The notes: a model not told the origin generated them from the letters alone. DNA of 64,000 bases from Salinibaculum sp. SYNS191 (GCF_037338445.1 NZ_CP147838.1:1426001-1490000); one strand, 5' to 3'; positions 1-8,499 are shown, counted from the first letter of the stretch. Numbers and translations are program-made.

Positions 1-2
1 TC

Positions 3-2123
3 GTCGACCTGGACGGGAACTACGTCGACGCCAACCGGGCCGCCGTGGAGCGCCTCGGATACGCCCGGACGGAACTGCTCTCGATGGGACCGGTCGACAT
101 CAGCCCGCCCGAGCAAGCCCGGCGCGCCGACGAGCGCCTCCGGGAGATAGCGGAGAACGAGACGCTCGTCTTCGAGAGCGTGCAGGTGGCCGCCGACGGC
201 ACGGAGATACCCGTCGAAATCAACGCCCGGCGCATCACCTACCGCGGCGAGCCAGCCGTCCTCAGCGTGGTCCGGGACGTCAGCGACCGCAAGGAGCGCA
301 CGCGGCGACTGCGAACGTTCGAGCGGGCGGTCGAGCAGGCGGGCCACGCCGTCTACATCACCGACACCGACGGAACCATCGAGTACGTCAACCCCGCCTT
401 CGAGGAGATGACTGGCTACGACGCCGAGGTTGCCATCGGCCGGACGCCGCGCATCATCAGCAGCGACGCGACGAGTGACGAGTACTACGCGGAACTGTGG
501 GAGACGATTCTCGGCGGCGACGTCTGGCAGGAGGAGATAGCGAACGTGCGGGCGGACGGCGAGTCCTACTACGCCGAGCAGACCATCGCCCCCATCGTCG
601 AGGACGGCGAGGTGGTCAACTTCGTCGCCATCCAGCAGGACGTGACAGAACGCAAGGAGCGCGAACACGAACTCGAACGCTACCAGCAACTCATCGACAA
701 CGTCCCGGTGGGCGTCTACCGCAACACGCCGGGGTTGGCCGGCGAGTTCGAGGAGGTCAACCCCGCGATGGTCGAGATGTTCGACGCCGACGACGAGTCG
801 GACCTGCTGGGGACGGCCGTCGCGAAACTGTACCGGACGCCGGGACAGCGCGAGCGGTTCAGCCGGAAACTCGACGCCGAGGGGCGTGTCCTCGAAGAGA
901 TGCTCCGACTGGAGACGCTGGACGGCGAGGCCTTCTGGGGCGCAGTGACGGCAATCCGCCACGAAGTGGAAGGCGAGGTCTACTACGACGGTATCGTCCA
1001 GGACGTGACCGAGCGCCGCGAACAGGCCAGGGAACTCCGCCTGCGCGAGCAGCGCTTTCGCCGGCTGTTCGAGGAGCACAACGCCCCGATGCTGCTCGTC
1101 GACCCGGACAGCGGCCACATCGAACGGGCGAACGAGGCCGCCGCCTCGTTCTACGGCTACGAGAAGTCCGAACTGACGGCGATGGCGGTTCAGGACATCA
1201 ACCAGCTCTCGGACGCGGAGGTCGCACGCCGCCGGCAGGCCGCCGACGAGGAGGAGCGCAACCGCTTCATCTTCCCGCACGAACTCGCCGACGGCGAGGT
1301 CAGGCAGGTCGAGGTCGACTCCTCGCCGGTCCACACCGGCGGCCAGCGGCTCCTGTTTTCTATCATCCACGACGTCACCGAGCGCGAGCAGAACCGACGG
1401 ACGCTCGAACGGCAGAATCAACAGCTGGAGGTACTGAACCGCGTCGTCCGCCACGACATCCGCAACGACATGAGCGTGGTCAGCAGCTACGCCGACCTGC
1501 TCGCCGACCACGTCGACGACGAGGGGGCCGAGTACCTGGAGAAACTCCGCGAGCACGGCGAGCACGTCGTCGAACTGACGAGGACCGTCAGGGAGCTGAT
1601 GGCGACGATGCTCGACGAGGGGGCGACCGAGTCCACCGCCGTCTCGCTGCCGGAGGTCCTGACGGCCGAAGTCGACGCGGTCGCGGCCGGCGACGAGGAC
1701 GCCGACGTCAGGGTCGAGCGCCCGCTCCCGGACGTCGAGGTCCGGGGCAACGAGATGCTGTCGTCGGTGTTCCGGAACCTCCTGCAAAATGCCATCCAGC
1801 ATACCGACGTCGACGCACCGACGGTCGCCGTCGAGGCCGAGGTTGGCACCGACACCGTCGAGGTCCGCGTCGCCGACGACGGCCCCGGCATCCCGGACGG
1901 CCAGAAAACAGAGATATTCGGAAAGGGCGAACGGGGGATGGACAGTCCGGGAACCGGGCTGGGACTGTATCTCGTCAACACGTTCGTCGAGGACTTCGGC
2001 GGCGAGGTCTGGGTGACCGACAGGACCGAACCGCTCCCGGGCGAGGAAGCCGCGGCCGAAGACCCCGAGGGAGCGGTGTTTCACGTCGAACTGCCGACGG
2101 TGTCCGACGGCAGCCGCTGCTGA
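3..2123 (+). CDS. multi-PAS sensor histidine kinase, 5' end cut by the window edge
   Basis: The open frame runs from base 3 without a start codon in view, and its first visible residues already look like the inside of a PAS domain, so the N-terminus lies outside the window. At least three further PAS modules follow; one has the typical ITDTDGTIEYVNPAF stretch. The kinase core has a phospho-acceptor helix (VVRHDIRND), the N box (NLLQNAIQHTD), and the G boxes VADDGPGIP and GTGLGLYLV. No membrane segment is visible in this part, so it may be cytosolic. It should sense a small ligand or redox state and phosphorylate a response regulator, but none is nearby. The family assignment is clear; the signal is unknown. 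Confidence 0.93.
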   Translation, partial: VDLDGNYVDANRAAVERLGYARTELLSMGPVDISPPEQARRADERLREIAENETLVFESVQVAADGTEIPVEINARRITYRGEPAVLSVVRDVSDRKERTRRLRTFERAVEQAGHAVYITDTDGTIEYVNPAFEEMTGYDAEVAIGRTPRIISSDATSDEYYAELWETILGGDVWQEEIANVRADGESYYAEQTIAPIVEDGEVVNFVAIQQDVTERKEREHELERYQQLIDNVPVGVYRNTPGLAGEFEEVNPAMVEMFDADDESDLLGTAVAKLYRTPGQRERFSRKLDAEGRVLEEMLRLETLDGEAFWGAVTAIRHEVEGEVYYDGIVQDVTERREQARELRLREQRFRRLFEEHNAPMLLVDPDSGHIERANEAAASFYGYEKSELTAMAVQDINQLSDAEVARRRQAADEEERNRFIFPHELADGEVRQVEVDSSPVHTGGQRLLFSIIHDVTEREQNRRTLERQNQQLEVLNRVVRHDIRNDMSVVSSYADLLADHVDDEGAEYLEKLREHGEHVVELTRTVRELMATMLDEGATESTAVSLPEVLTAEVDAVAAGDEDADVRVERPLPDVEVRGNEMLSSVFRNLLQNAIQHTDVDAPTVAVEAEVGTDTVEVRVADDGPGIPDGQKTEIFGKGERGMDSPGTGLGLYLVNTFVEDFGGEVWVTDRTEPLPGEEAAAEDPEGAVFHVELPTVSDGSRC

Positions 2124-2207
2124 ACGGGGTCAGCGACGCGCCAGCGGGATACCCGCTGCTGACCGGGAAGTGCCTAAAGAAATCAACTGGAAGACGGCGG
2201 GGCCGTC

Positions 2208-2402
2208 TTACAGGCGCGTGACGTTGGTCGCGCGCGGTCCTTTCTCTGCCTCTTCGATGTCGAACTCGACTTCTTGTCCCTCTTCGAGGTCAGGGCCGCC
2301 GACGTCTTCCATGTGGAAGAATACGTCCTCGTCCGCGTCCTCAGTCTCGATGAAACCGTAACCGCCCGTGTCGTTGAAGAAGTCAACCGTACCGTTTGCC
2401 AT
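2208..2402 (-). CDS. cspA: cold-shock domain protein
   Basis: 64 residues, the full length of a CspA-type single-domain protein. RNP1-like GGYGFIE and RNP2-like DVFFHM are both present on the five-stranded OB fold, so it should bind single-stranded nucleic acid and act as an RNA chaperone. The chain is very acidic, as in halophiles. The start is ATG (complement 2400-2402), with a TATA-like box about 26-33 nt upstream. It is monocistronic and convergent with the upstream kinase. Haloarchaea carry several such paralogues; which one this is cannot be told. Confidence 0.95.
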   Translation of the reverse strand: MANGTVDFFNDTGGYGFIETEDADEDVFFHMEDVGGPDLEEGQEVEFDIEEAEKGPRATNVTRL

Positions 2403-2427
2403 TACTGTTGAGCCGACGCCGGGCCGA

Positions 2428-2435
2428 TGTATAAC
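2428..2435 (-). promoter_or_regulatory. TATA box of the cold-shock gene
   Basis: The minus strand reads GTTATACA 26-33 nt before the ATG. This spacing fits a leaderless or near-leaderless archaeal transcript. Confidence 0.6.
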
Positions 2436-2471
2436 CCTTCCGAACCTGAGCCGGGAGGCGGCGGTGGCCGT

Positions 2472-2879
2472 CTACTGCTCGCGGAACGTGACCGAGCCCA
2501 CGTCCACACGGACGAGTTCGCCCGTCGGCTCGCCACCCGCGGTCCGGAACGTGTCCGCGTCCGGGTCGCCGAGATACTGCACGAACAGGCGGTCGGCGAC
2601 CTCGTCGCGTCGCTCCCCGTCGGTGACGACAGTCGCCGTGCCCCGGAGCAACACGACCCAGCCGTCCGCGCCCTGTTCCTCGATTGCGAGGGCGACGCGC
2701 GGGTTCGCCTCGACGTTCTCCAGTTTCCGCCCGTCGGTGAAGAACCAGACCGACTCGGCCTCCTCGTCGAAGAGATACCAGACGGGCGCGACGTGTGGCC
2801 TGTCGTCGACTGCGGTCGCGAGAAACGCCGAAAGCGGTTCGCCCCTGATACGCTCTGCGACGGTCGCGGGCACGCTCAT
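2472..2879 (-). CDS. pyridoxamine 5'-phosphate oxidase-fold protein
   Basis: 135 residues with the split-barrel flavin-binding pattern: a first strand around PLSAFLATAVDDRPHVAPVWYL, then WFFTDGRKLENVEANPRVALAI. This pattern is shared by small FMN- or F420-binding oxidoreductases of the PNPOx-like superfamily. I start at MSVPATV because the pattern begins just after it; an ATG eight codons upstream (2903) is an alternative. The substrate cannot be inferred. It is a single gene between the cold-shock gene and a divergent winged-helix gene. Confidence 0.82.
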   Translation of the reverse strand: MSVPATVAERIRGEPLSAFLATAVDDRPHVAPVWYLFDEEAESVWFFTDGRKLENVEANPRVALAIEEQGADGWVVLLRGTATVVTDGERRDEVADRLFVQYLGDPDADTFRTAGGEPTGELVRVDVGSVTFREQ

Positions 2880-2943
2880 GCCGGCTCTTGCTAGATGACG
2901 CATATCAGTGTGACGGCCATCGTCACTGACTGACGAACGGGAG

Positions 2944-2951
2944 TATTTTAT
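2944..2951 (+). promoter_or_regulatory. TATA box upstream of the small winged-helix gene
   Basis: TATTTTAT lies 24-31 nt before the ATG at 2975, giving a predicted leaderless transcript. Confidence 0.6.
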
Positions 2952-2974
2952 CAGGGGAGTCCATCCGTACCCCT

Positions 2975-3337
2975 ATGCCAGACGAGATAGAGACACTCTC
3001 ACTCTCGTGCAGGGTCGTGCTGCTCAGTATGACGCAGCTCGCGCAGATGGGCGAGACGCCGGTCCACACCGGCCAGGTCATCCAGACCACGAAGAACCAC
3101 ATCGACTCCGTCGACGCCGACACCATCGGCAACATCGACGAAGCGGAGGTCAACCGGGCGCTGAACCGCCTCGAAGCCGACTCCTTCGTCGAGATGGCCG
3201 AACTCGACGACTCCTCCCCCGTCGGCAAGGGTCGCCCCGCCTACTCCCTCGACGTCAGCGCCGAGACCGTCCTCGAAGCGCTCAGCGCCGACGAGGCCGT
3301 GGCATCGCTCGCCGACGAAATCCGCGCGGACGCCTGA
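2975..3337 (+). CDS. small winged-helix-like protein
   Basis: 120 residues, no membrane segment. The middle (EAEVNRALNRLEADSFVEM) reads like a recognition helix, followed by a wing around SSPVGKGRPAYSLD. The family is probably a haloarchaea-specific regulator with a winged helix-turn-helix fold, but I do not recognise a named protein. It has its own promoter and is followed by a convergent HAD gene. DNA binding is inferred from this pattern alone. Confidence 0.75.
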   Translation: MPDEIETLSLSCRVVLLSMTQLAQMGETPVHTGQVIQTTKNHIDSVDADTIGNIDEAEVNRALNRLEADSFVEMAELDDSSPVGKGRPAYSLDVSAETVLEALSADEAVASLADEIRADA

Positions 3338-3451
3338 CCCACCCCCACTGGTCTCTGCTCTCTCTACACCCCCGCAGCGGCACGTCAGGCCACCACTCCC
3401 GACGGCGCTGCGGCGGGCGCGACGGGATGCTCTCGTCGTCGAGACCCCGAG

Positions 3452-4153
3452 TCACCCGACGTCGAGGACGTCCAGTAGCTCCCTGATGTCGTCGAGACGG
3501 AAGTCCACGACGCCCTCCTCTTCGCTCGCGCGGGAGGCGGCGGTACCGCCGAAGGCGACCGTCGTCAGGCCCGCGCGGTGTCCGCCTCGCATGTCGTTCT
3601 CGTAGCGGTCTCCGACGTAGAGCGCCTCGTCGGGGCCGACGGGGGACTTCGAGAGGGCCGTCCGGAACATCTCCGGCGCGGGTTTCGTCCGGCCGACCTC
3701 CGACGACGTCGTCACGTGGTCGAAGTACTGTCGCAGGCCGAACGAGGTGAGGATGAACTCGGCCTCCCAGGCGTCGATGTCGCTGATGACGCCGAGGTAG
3801 TAGCCCTCGTCAGCGAGCGTGGCCAGCGTTTCGGCGACGCCGTCGACCGGTTCGAAGCCGACGTGCGCCGACTGAATCACCAGCGGCAGCCACTCGTCGA
3901 CGGACACGCGCTCGCCGACCACGGCCTTCGCAGTGCGGTGGTACCCCCTGTAGGCCGGCCGGAAGGTGCGGTTCTCGCGGCCGCGGAAGTACTCGCCGAG
4001 TTCTCTGTCCCAGATGCGGAGCGTCTCGGTCATGTCGAGGTCGAACTTCGCCGACAGCCCCGCGACGAACAGCTCCCGACCCCGCTTGATAGACGCCGGG
4101 TCCAGGATGACGCCGCCGATATCCCAGAACACGCCGCGCCACGACCGAGACAT
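3452..4153 (-). CDS. HAD-superfamily hydrolase
   Basis: 233 residues from ATG at 4153; an upstream in-frame GTG at 4177 would add eight residues. Motif I is WDIGGVI with the nucleophile Asp at residue 11; the usual second Asp is Gly, as in many subfamily IA members. Motif III is GRTKPAPE and motif IV VGDRYENDM, so the catalytic set is complete. An alpha-helical cap lies between motifs I and II. It probably acts as a phosphatase or phosphoglycolate/haloacid-type hydrolase on a small molecule; the substrate is unknown. A TATA-like GGTTTAACC lies upstream (about 4186-4194). Confidence 0.9.
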   Translation of the reverse strand: MSRSWRGVFWDIGGVILDPASIKRGRELFVAGLSAKFDLDMTETLRIWDRELGEYFRGRENRTFRPAYRGYHRTAKAVVGERVSVDEWLPLVIQSAHVGFEPVDGVAETLATLADEGYYLGVISDIDAWEAEFILTSFGLRQYFDHVTTSSEVGRTKPAPEMFRTALSKSPVGPDEALYVGDRYENDMRGGHRAGLTTVAFGGTAASRASEEEGVVDFRLDDIRELLDVLDVG

Positions 4154-4676
4154 ATCTTCTACTGTTGACTCGGGCACAAGAGGAGGTTAAACCCTCGGTC
4201 GGTCCCGGTCCTGGCTGACACCGGTTCGCGAATCGTGACCGCCGCCGCGCCGGTCGCCCCCATCCAGGCGGGGGACGAATCCCGTGGGACAGGGTGTTAG
4301 TAACTGACTACTCGCGGACCCGGTTGCTGAACAGTCTGGGGGGGTTTACGTCCGCGTCGAGAACTACCGTGTCGCCGGCAGGAGTACGGCCCTGCTGGCA
4401 GCCTTGCACCTGACCCCGGGAGAGTTCACCCACACCTGCCTCGTGCCACCCTCTTTCCCGATTCTGGTTCACCACCAGCGTCGGGACTCGGGCGGCACAC
4501 TGGCGGCATCACCGACGAAGCGGAAACCGAACGGGGCCAGCAGGCCGTCAGATTGTAGAAAAATGCTCCCATCCCAGCATCAGAGCCGCTTTTCATCGGA
4601 GGACAGGTCACGCGTTGTTTGAATATTTGAGCTGAGCCAAATTATTTGACATAGCGGGCGCAAGGAATCGGTACAG
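4154..4676. other. intergenic stretch of about 520 nt at the left edge of an accessory block
   Basis: I see no convincing gene. Short open frames here have no family pattern and overlap on both strands. The right end turns AT-rich (CAAATTATTTGACA near 4638-4651), which would serve as promoter for the next gene. Confidence 0.4.
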
Positions 4677-5234
4677 ATGGCTGAGCCGAACTCGGGGTCG
4701 TGGACGGAGAGTACGAGCGGGCGTGAGCGCGTCCGGCACGTCGTGGAGTTGCTGGACGAACCAACGCCGGTACAGGAGATCGCGGACCGGGCAGCGGTCT
4801 CGCGCGCGACAGCCGACGACGAACTCCAGCGACTGCAGAGCGACGACTGGGTCACGGAAATGACTGTCGGCGGGACGAAAGCCTACGATCTGAACCCGGT
4901 CCGGATGCTCTTCGACGAGGTGACTGACCTGATCGAGGCACACTCGCGTGACGAACTGGAGAGTCAGCTCACGGAACTGAAAGAAGAACAGGAAGAGTTG
5001 GCTGCGGAGTACGACGTCAGTTCGCTCGACGAGTTTCGGGAGCAACTCGCGGGCGGGGACCTATCGGCTGCGGAGCTCCGTGAGCGCCGCAACGTGATCG
5101 CTACGTGGGAAGCAATCAACACGGAACTCGGACTCGTGAAGCACGCACTCCAACTGTATGATGACGTCATCGAACTCTCGTCACCGCGGACTGACTCCCC
5201 TCGACACTCGCCTGATGGTCGTTTTCCTCGCTAA
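4677..5234 (+). CDS. winged-helix protein, putative antitoxin-like partner of a TumE-like protein
   Basis: 185 residues. The N-terminal 75 residues are a winged helix: VQEIADRAAVSRATADDELQRL is helix-turn-helix-like, followed by a beta wing. The rest is charged helix (LTELKEEQEELAAEY) that could be a coiled coil. It overlaps the start of the next gene, and the same two-gene order with a related winged-helix protein recurs at 7030-8045. In the TumE/TumA type of cassette a DNA-binding protein is paired with a small partner, so an antitoxin/autorepressor role is possible. That is inference; a plain regulator is the alternative. Confidence 0.78.
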   Translation: MAEPNSGSWTESTSGRERVRHVVELLDEPTPVQEIADRAAVSRATADDELQRLQSDDWVTEMTVGGTKAYDLNPVRMLFDEVTDLIEAHSRDELESQLTELKEEQEELAAEYDVSSLDEFREQLAGGDLSAAELRERRNVIATWEAINTELGLVKHALQLYDDVIELSSPRTDSPRHSPDGRFPR

Positions 5235-5724
5235 CCGGGCGAACCTACAGAGCAAGCGGCTCCACGACCGTATCCAGAACCGGCTCAGCGGCGAGTTCGA
5301 CAACGTTCGACGACGGCGTGCTGAACCGCGTGAAGCCGGCCCCTACCGTGTCGTCGCTAAGGTAGATCCACGCCAGTTCCTCGGTGACGACGAGTACCCG
5401 GTGACGGCTGCGCGGGTCGAGATCGGATTTCAACTGCAGACCGGCGAACCGCACGAGTACTACTGGTGCAACTGGATCGAGCCAGACCGAAGTCTGCTGG
5501 TGGGCTGGCACCAAGACGACACGCACGGCGACCTCGGGCCAGTTCATCTGCAGGTGAACGACGGCTCGACACCCGTCGCGCACGAACCAGCGCAGTTCAT
5601 CGACTCACATCCGCTGGATGTCGTGGCGCGCAGACTCGACTCGCTTCGAGACGCGGTCCTCGCGGTCGAGTGGGAGCAGGGACGACCCGCCGGACTTACC
5701 TCCGCTCCCACGGAAAGTGAGTAG
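5215..5724 (+). CDS. TumE-like (DUF6516-like) small protein
   Basis: 169 residues from ATG 5215, which overlaps the previous gene by 20 nt; ATG 5158 would give 188 residues and a 77-nt overlap. The centre has beta strands ending in GWHQDDTHGDLGPVHLQV, then a helix that would close the fold. This spacing of Trp/His/Asp before a second His resembles the TumE signature (RYDN...HHxH). The neighbouring cassette has GFHCEPNPHVDGLLHYQ at the same place. Toxic or RNase activity is not shown; the link rests on pattern and gene order. Confidence 0.72.
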   Translation: MVVFLANRANLQSKRLHDRIQNRLSGEFDNVRRRRAEPREAGPYRVVAKVDPRQFLGDDEYPVTAARVEIGFQLQTGEPHEYYWCNWIEPDRSLLVGWHQDDTHGDLGPVHLQVNDGSTPVAHEPAQFIDSHPLDVVARRLDSLRDAVLAVEWEQGRPAGLTSAPTESE

Positions 5725-6041
5725 GTCCGGGATTTTGGTGAGTTCTGAGCGACACCAGAAGTCGGGTGGTCACTCGTGTACCTGAGTATGTACACAGGTA
5801 CGTACGTGAGTACGTATTCGAAATCCTCGCCTCTTAGCAGTTGGACCGGTTTATTTCTCTCAGTTATTCATTTCAAGCAATCCTCGCCTCTGCCGATATC
5901 GGGTTACTAACAACCGGAAGGTAGTCAACGATAGTCTTCCAGGCCTTCGGTTTCTCGTCGCAGGCCTGCCCACTTGACCGGCGATCAGCAGCCGCCGAGT
6001 GAACCGGAAATGGTTCGACTGAGTGTGACATACTCGTGGGC
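5725..6041. other. intergenic stretch with palindromes and a short direct repeat
   Basis: About 317 nt without a gene. It holds GTACCTG-N10-CAGGTAC (5778-5801) and ACGTAC-GTGA-GTACGT (5800-5815), which overlap at the edge. The 13-mer AATCCTCGCCTCT occurs at 5822-5834 and again at 5879-5891. An AT-rich patch (GGTTTATTTC, about 5849) could be a promoter for the SWIM gene or a scar of past insertion. Confidence 0.5.
5778..5815. promoter_or_regulatory. pair of overlapping palindromes, possible operator
   Basis: GTACCTG/CAGGTAC with a 10-nt spacer is followed directly by ACGTAC/GTACGT with a 4-nt spacer. Perfect dyads between two winged-helix cassettes could be regulator sites. There is no experimental basis. 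Confidence 0.35.
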
Positions 6042-6845
6042 ATGAACGTCGACGAGGCGACGATCCAGAAGCGGTGTACCGATGCCGTCTTCGAGCGCGG
6101 TGTGAACTACCGCGACGAGGGACGCATCCAGCGCCTTGCCCGATTCGGCGACCTCGTGACGGCGACGGTTCAAGGGTCGAACCTGTACGACGTGACTGTC
6201 GAGTTCGGTGGGCGAACTCTCGAAACGCAGTGTACCTGTCCGTACGACGGAAGCGGCGACTGCAAGCACGTCGTCGCCGTATTACTGGATGTCGCCGCGA
6301 GCCCACCACGAGACGAAAGTGAGGACATCGAGACAGTCCTCGCAGACGTATCCGCCGAGGAGCTACGCGCGTTCGTCCGCGATGCACTCGCCGAGAACGC
6401 GGAGTTGCGCGACCAGTTTCTCGCACGCTTCGGCGACGACCACAAATCGGTCGACGAGTACCGCGAGGAGATAGGCCAACTGTTCGAGACACACGCTGAC
6501 CCGGTCGTGTTCGAGGCCATCGACTTCTCGAGGTTTTTCGAGGTTGCCGAGCAGTACCGCGACCGCGAACGGTATCTCGCGGCTGGCACGGTCTACCGAG
6601 CAATCTTCGAGGAGGTCGACGAGAGACACAATTTGGTCGACGGTGCCTACGATCACTACGTCCAGACCATCCAGCGGGCACTCGATGGCTACGTGGAGTG
6701 TGTCCTCGCGACCGATCCGGATCCCGAGGCGTTCGACACGTACGCCGGCGTGCTGGAAGCGTGTGCATCGAGGGAACCGCCGATCAACAGCGAACAGTTC
6801 TGGCGGGCACTCGACAATCTTGAGGACCAGTACGACGAACGATGA
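6042..6845 (+). CDS. SWIM zinc-finger protein
   Basis: 267 residues. The SWIM signature CTCPYDGSGDCKHVVAVLL (CxC-x7-CxH) lies near residues 69-83 after an N-terminal beta region. SWIM fingers bind DNA or protein partners and occur in helicase-associated and mobile-element proteins. The C-terminal 170 residues are helical and acidic without a recognised domain. The start is ATG 6042, two codons after an in-frame GTG. It sits alone between the two winged-helix/TumE-like cassettes on the same strand, which suggests one transferred block. Confidence 0.88.
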   Translation: MNVDEATIQKRCTDAVFERGVNYRDEGRIQRLARFGDLVTATVQGSNLYDVTVEFGGRTLETQCTCPYDGSGDCKHVVAVLLDVAASPPRDESEDIETVLADVSAEELRAFVRDALAENAELRDQFLARFGDDHKSVDEYREEIGQLFETHADPVVFEAIDFSRFFEVAEQYRDRERYLAAGTVYRAIFEEVDERHNLVDGAYDHYVQTIQRALDGYVECVLATDPDPEAFDTYAGVLEACASREPPINSEQFWRALDNLEDQYDER

Positions 6846-7029
6846 GCGAGCCACCGGATCGATTCCTGGTAGAAATCGGGTGCGGGACAGTGGCACAGAT
6901 CATCGGTCTGGATTCGAATGCGTCGGAGAACGACCGTCGCTTCTCGCTGTGACCGACGCGTCGCTCACTGATCCACGCAATAATTTGCGGAGAGATAGAA
7001 ATATTACGCTCGAGTGGGTACTGTCGAGT

Positions 7030-7572
7030 ATGTCGCCCGAGAATCCGCCCGACGAGACTGAATGGGTCGAGACGTGGAAAGAACACGCGTCGGCGTTCGA
7101 CCGAGTGAAATCAGTCACGATGACACTCTCGGAGCCGCGGCCAGCGTCGTGGATTGCGACGGAAGCGGCCGTCTCCCCGAATACGGCCCGGGACCACCTG
7201 CGCCGGCTCATCGATCTGGGTGTGGTAACAGCGATCGAGAACGATGGGACCCGCCATTACTATCCGGATCCGTTGTACACGCGGCTCCGGGATGTCAGGG
7301 AGTTACTCCAGGAGACGACGAAACGCGAACTTTCGGAGCAGGCCGCCGAGTTGAAAGGCGATATTGCGGCGTGGGAAGCCGAGTACGACGCTGATTCCCC
7401 GGAAACCTTGCGTGAACGAGCAGCCGAAGTTGACGTATCTGCCGAGCAGGCACACGAACTCGTCGCGGTCGCGAGCGACTGGGAACTCGCCCGATACCGA
7501 CTCTCGCTCGTGCAGGACGCCATCGAAAACTACGATACCTGGTCAGCCGACCCGTCGTCGATCACAGTATGA
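7030..7572 (+). CDS. winged-helix protein, putative antitoxin-like partner (second cassette)
   Basis: 180 residues. The winged helix covers about residues 25-85 (ASWIATEAAVSPNTARDHLRRL, then a wing ending HYYPDPLY). A helical tail of alternating acidic and basic residues (TKRELSEQAAELKGDIAAWEAEY) follows. It matches the layout of the 4677-5234 protein. I start at ATG 7030; the frame is open much further upstream, but that part has no structure. The stop overlaps the next ATG by 4 nt (ATGA), so the two genes are translationally coupled. Confidence 0.82.
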   Translation: MSPENPPDETEWVETWKEHASAFDRVKSVTMTLSEPRPASWIATEAAVSPNTARDHLRRLIDLGVVTAIENDGTRHYYPDPLYTRLRDVRELLQETTKRELSEQAAELKGDIAAWEAEYDADSPETLRERAAEVDVSAEQAHELVAVASDWELARYRLSLVQDAIENYDTWSADPSSITV

Positions 7573-8045
7573 CGGCTGATCCTGGCCGGGATCGACACCG
7601 CATTCTTCGCGAGTTGCGCGGTGAACTGGCGCGACACCCTGCCGTTCGCTCTGTCGAGGGGGAACCACCGAATGCGTACCGGGAACTGCGTGCGACACTC
7701 GACCCGTCGTGGTTCAGTCGCACAGCGGAGACAGCGTCGCTCCGGGTGACGTGGATCCCGAATCCGTCACCTGGGCCCGAAGCATCTGATCGTGGGAGCG
7801 ACACGTGGAAGCGAACACCGATTCGGGCGTACTACACCCTCCATTACAGCGAGCCAGACAGTCTCGACTGCGGATTCCACTGCGAACCGAACCCACACGT
7901 CGACGGCTTGCTCCACTATCAGGAGCGGGACAACACGAACGACGAGTACACATACGTGCCAGTTTCATTTGGCGGACGCTCGGTGACTGGTCTCCTGTGG
8001 GAGATGATGGATGCGCTCAACGATCGACTCGGTGGTCCCAGTTGA
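7569..8045 (+). CDS. TumE-like small protein (second cassette)
   Basis: 158 residues. After an N-terminal helix it has strands YYTLHYSEPD and GFHCEPNPHVDGLLHYQ, then PVSFGGRSVTGLLWEMMDAL, a strand followed by a helix. The order matches the TumE/DUF6516 pattern and the protein at 5215-5724. It is coupled to its winged-helix partner by an ATGA overlap. A toxin-antitoxin function is a hypothesis; a DNA/RNA-binding accessory protein is also possible. Confidence 0.75.
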   Translation: MTADPGRDRHRILRELRGELARHPAVRSVEGEPPNAYRELRATLDPSWFSRTAETASLRVTWIPNPSPGPEASDRGSDTWKRTPIRAYYTLHYSEPDSLDCGFHCEPNPHVDGLLHYQERDNTNDEYTYVPVSFGGRSVTGLLWEMMDALNDRLGGPS

Positions 8046-8148
8046 AGGAGCCGAGGAATTGGAGAGTCGAGAGCGGTATCCAAGAGAAAGTGGCTTCCCA
8101 GCACCCACTGACACACGCCGTGCTAGCGGGTATTTGAACTCTGAGTCT

Positions 8149-8258
8149 GATGCCGCCTTCTAGATTGTGAACTTTCGAGAGACTCGCTACGCTCGTCTCT
8201 CGACTTCCCGCTCGCTCCACTCGCGGAGACGAGGACAGCTCAATCTTCAGTCGAGTGC
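8149..8258 (-). pseudogene. partial, interrupted copy of tRNA-Phe (possible attachment-site scar)
   Basis: Bases 8151-8172 resemble the tRNA-Phe 3' end at 8295-8316, with the first eight identical. Bases 8234-8258 match the anticodon arm at 8320-8344 in 24 of 25 positions. The two parts are separated by about 58 extra nt carrying a perfect hairpin (8176-8202, 8-bp stem, loop TCGCTACGCTC). The D-arm and the 5' acceptor strand are missing, so it cannot fold as a tRNA. Confidence 0.72.
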
Positions 8259-8294
8259 GTAACGCTCTCGAATGAGAATCGTGTAGAAGCCGGA

Positions 8295-8368
8295 TGCCGC
8301 CTCCCGGATTTGAACCGGGGACAGCTCGATCTTCAGTCGAGTGCTCTCCCAGTCTGAGCTAAGGCGGC
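8295..8368 (-). tRNA. tRNA-Phe (GAA)
   Basis: 74 nt, no intron. The acceptor stem is GCCGCCT/AGGCGGC with discriminator A; CCA is not encoded. The D-arm contains TAGCTCAGACTGGGAGAGCA. The anticodon arm is CTCGA-CTGAAGA-TCGAG with anticodon GAA. The T-arm is CCCGG-TTCAAAT-CCGGG. Confidence 0.97.
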
Positions 8369-8467
8369 GCGCGATGCGACATCCCGACCGATGGCGAGTG
8401 GGGAAAAAAGGATTTCGAAAGGCGGGCCACAATCCGGACACGCAATGCCGTGTGTCAACGAGGCGCA

Positions 8468-8476
8468 TTTTATAAA
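8468..8476 (+). promoter_or_regulatory. TATA box of the zinc-ribbon membrane protein
   Basis: TTTTATAAA lies 24-32 nt before the GTG start at 8500, a clean leaderless archaeal promoter. Confidence 0.65.
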
Positions 8477-8499
8477 CCGACGCCGGCCGTAGTAACCGT

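Noticed and set aside
6544..7029. N-terminal extension of the 7030 winged-helix protein
   Set aside because: This part overlaps the SWIM gene in another frame, is rich in Ser/Arg and lacks structure; ATG 7030 fits the domain.
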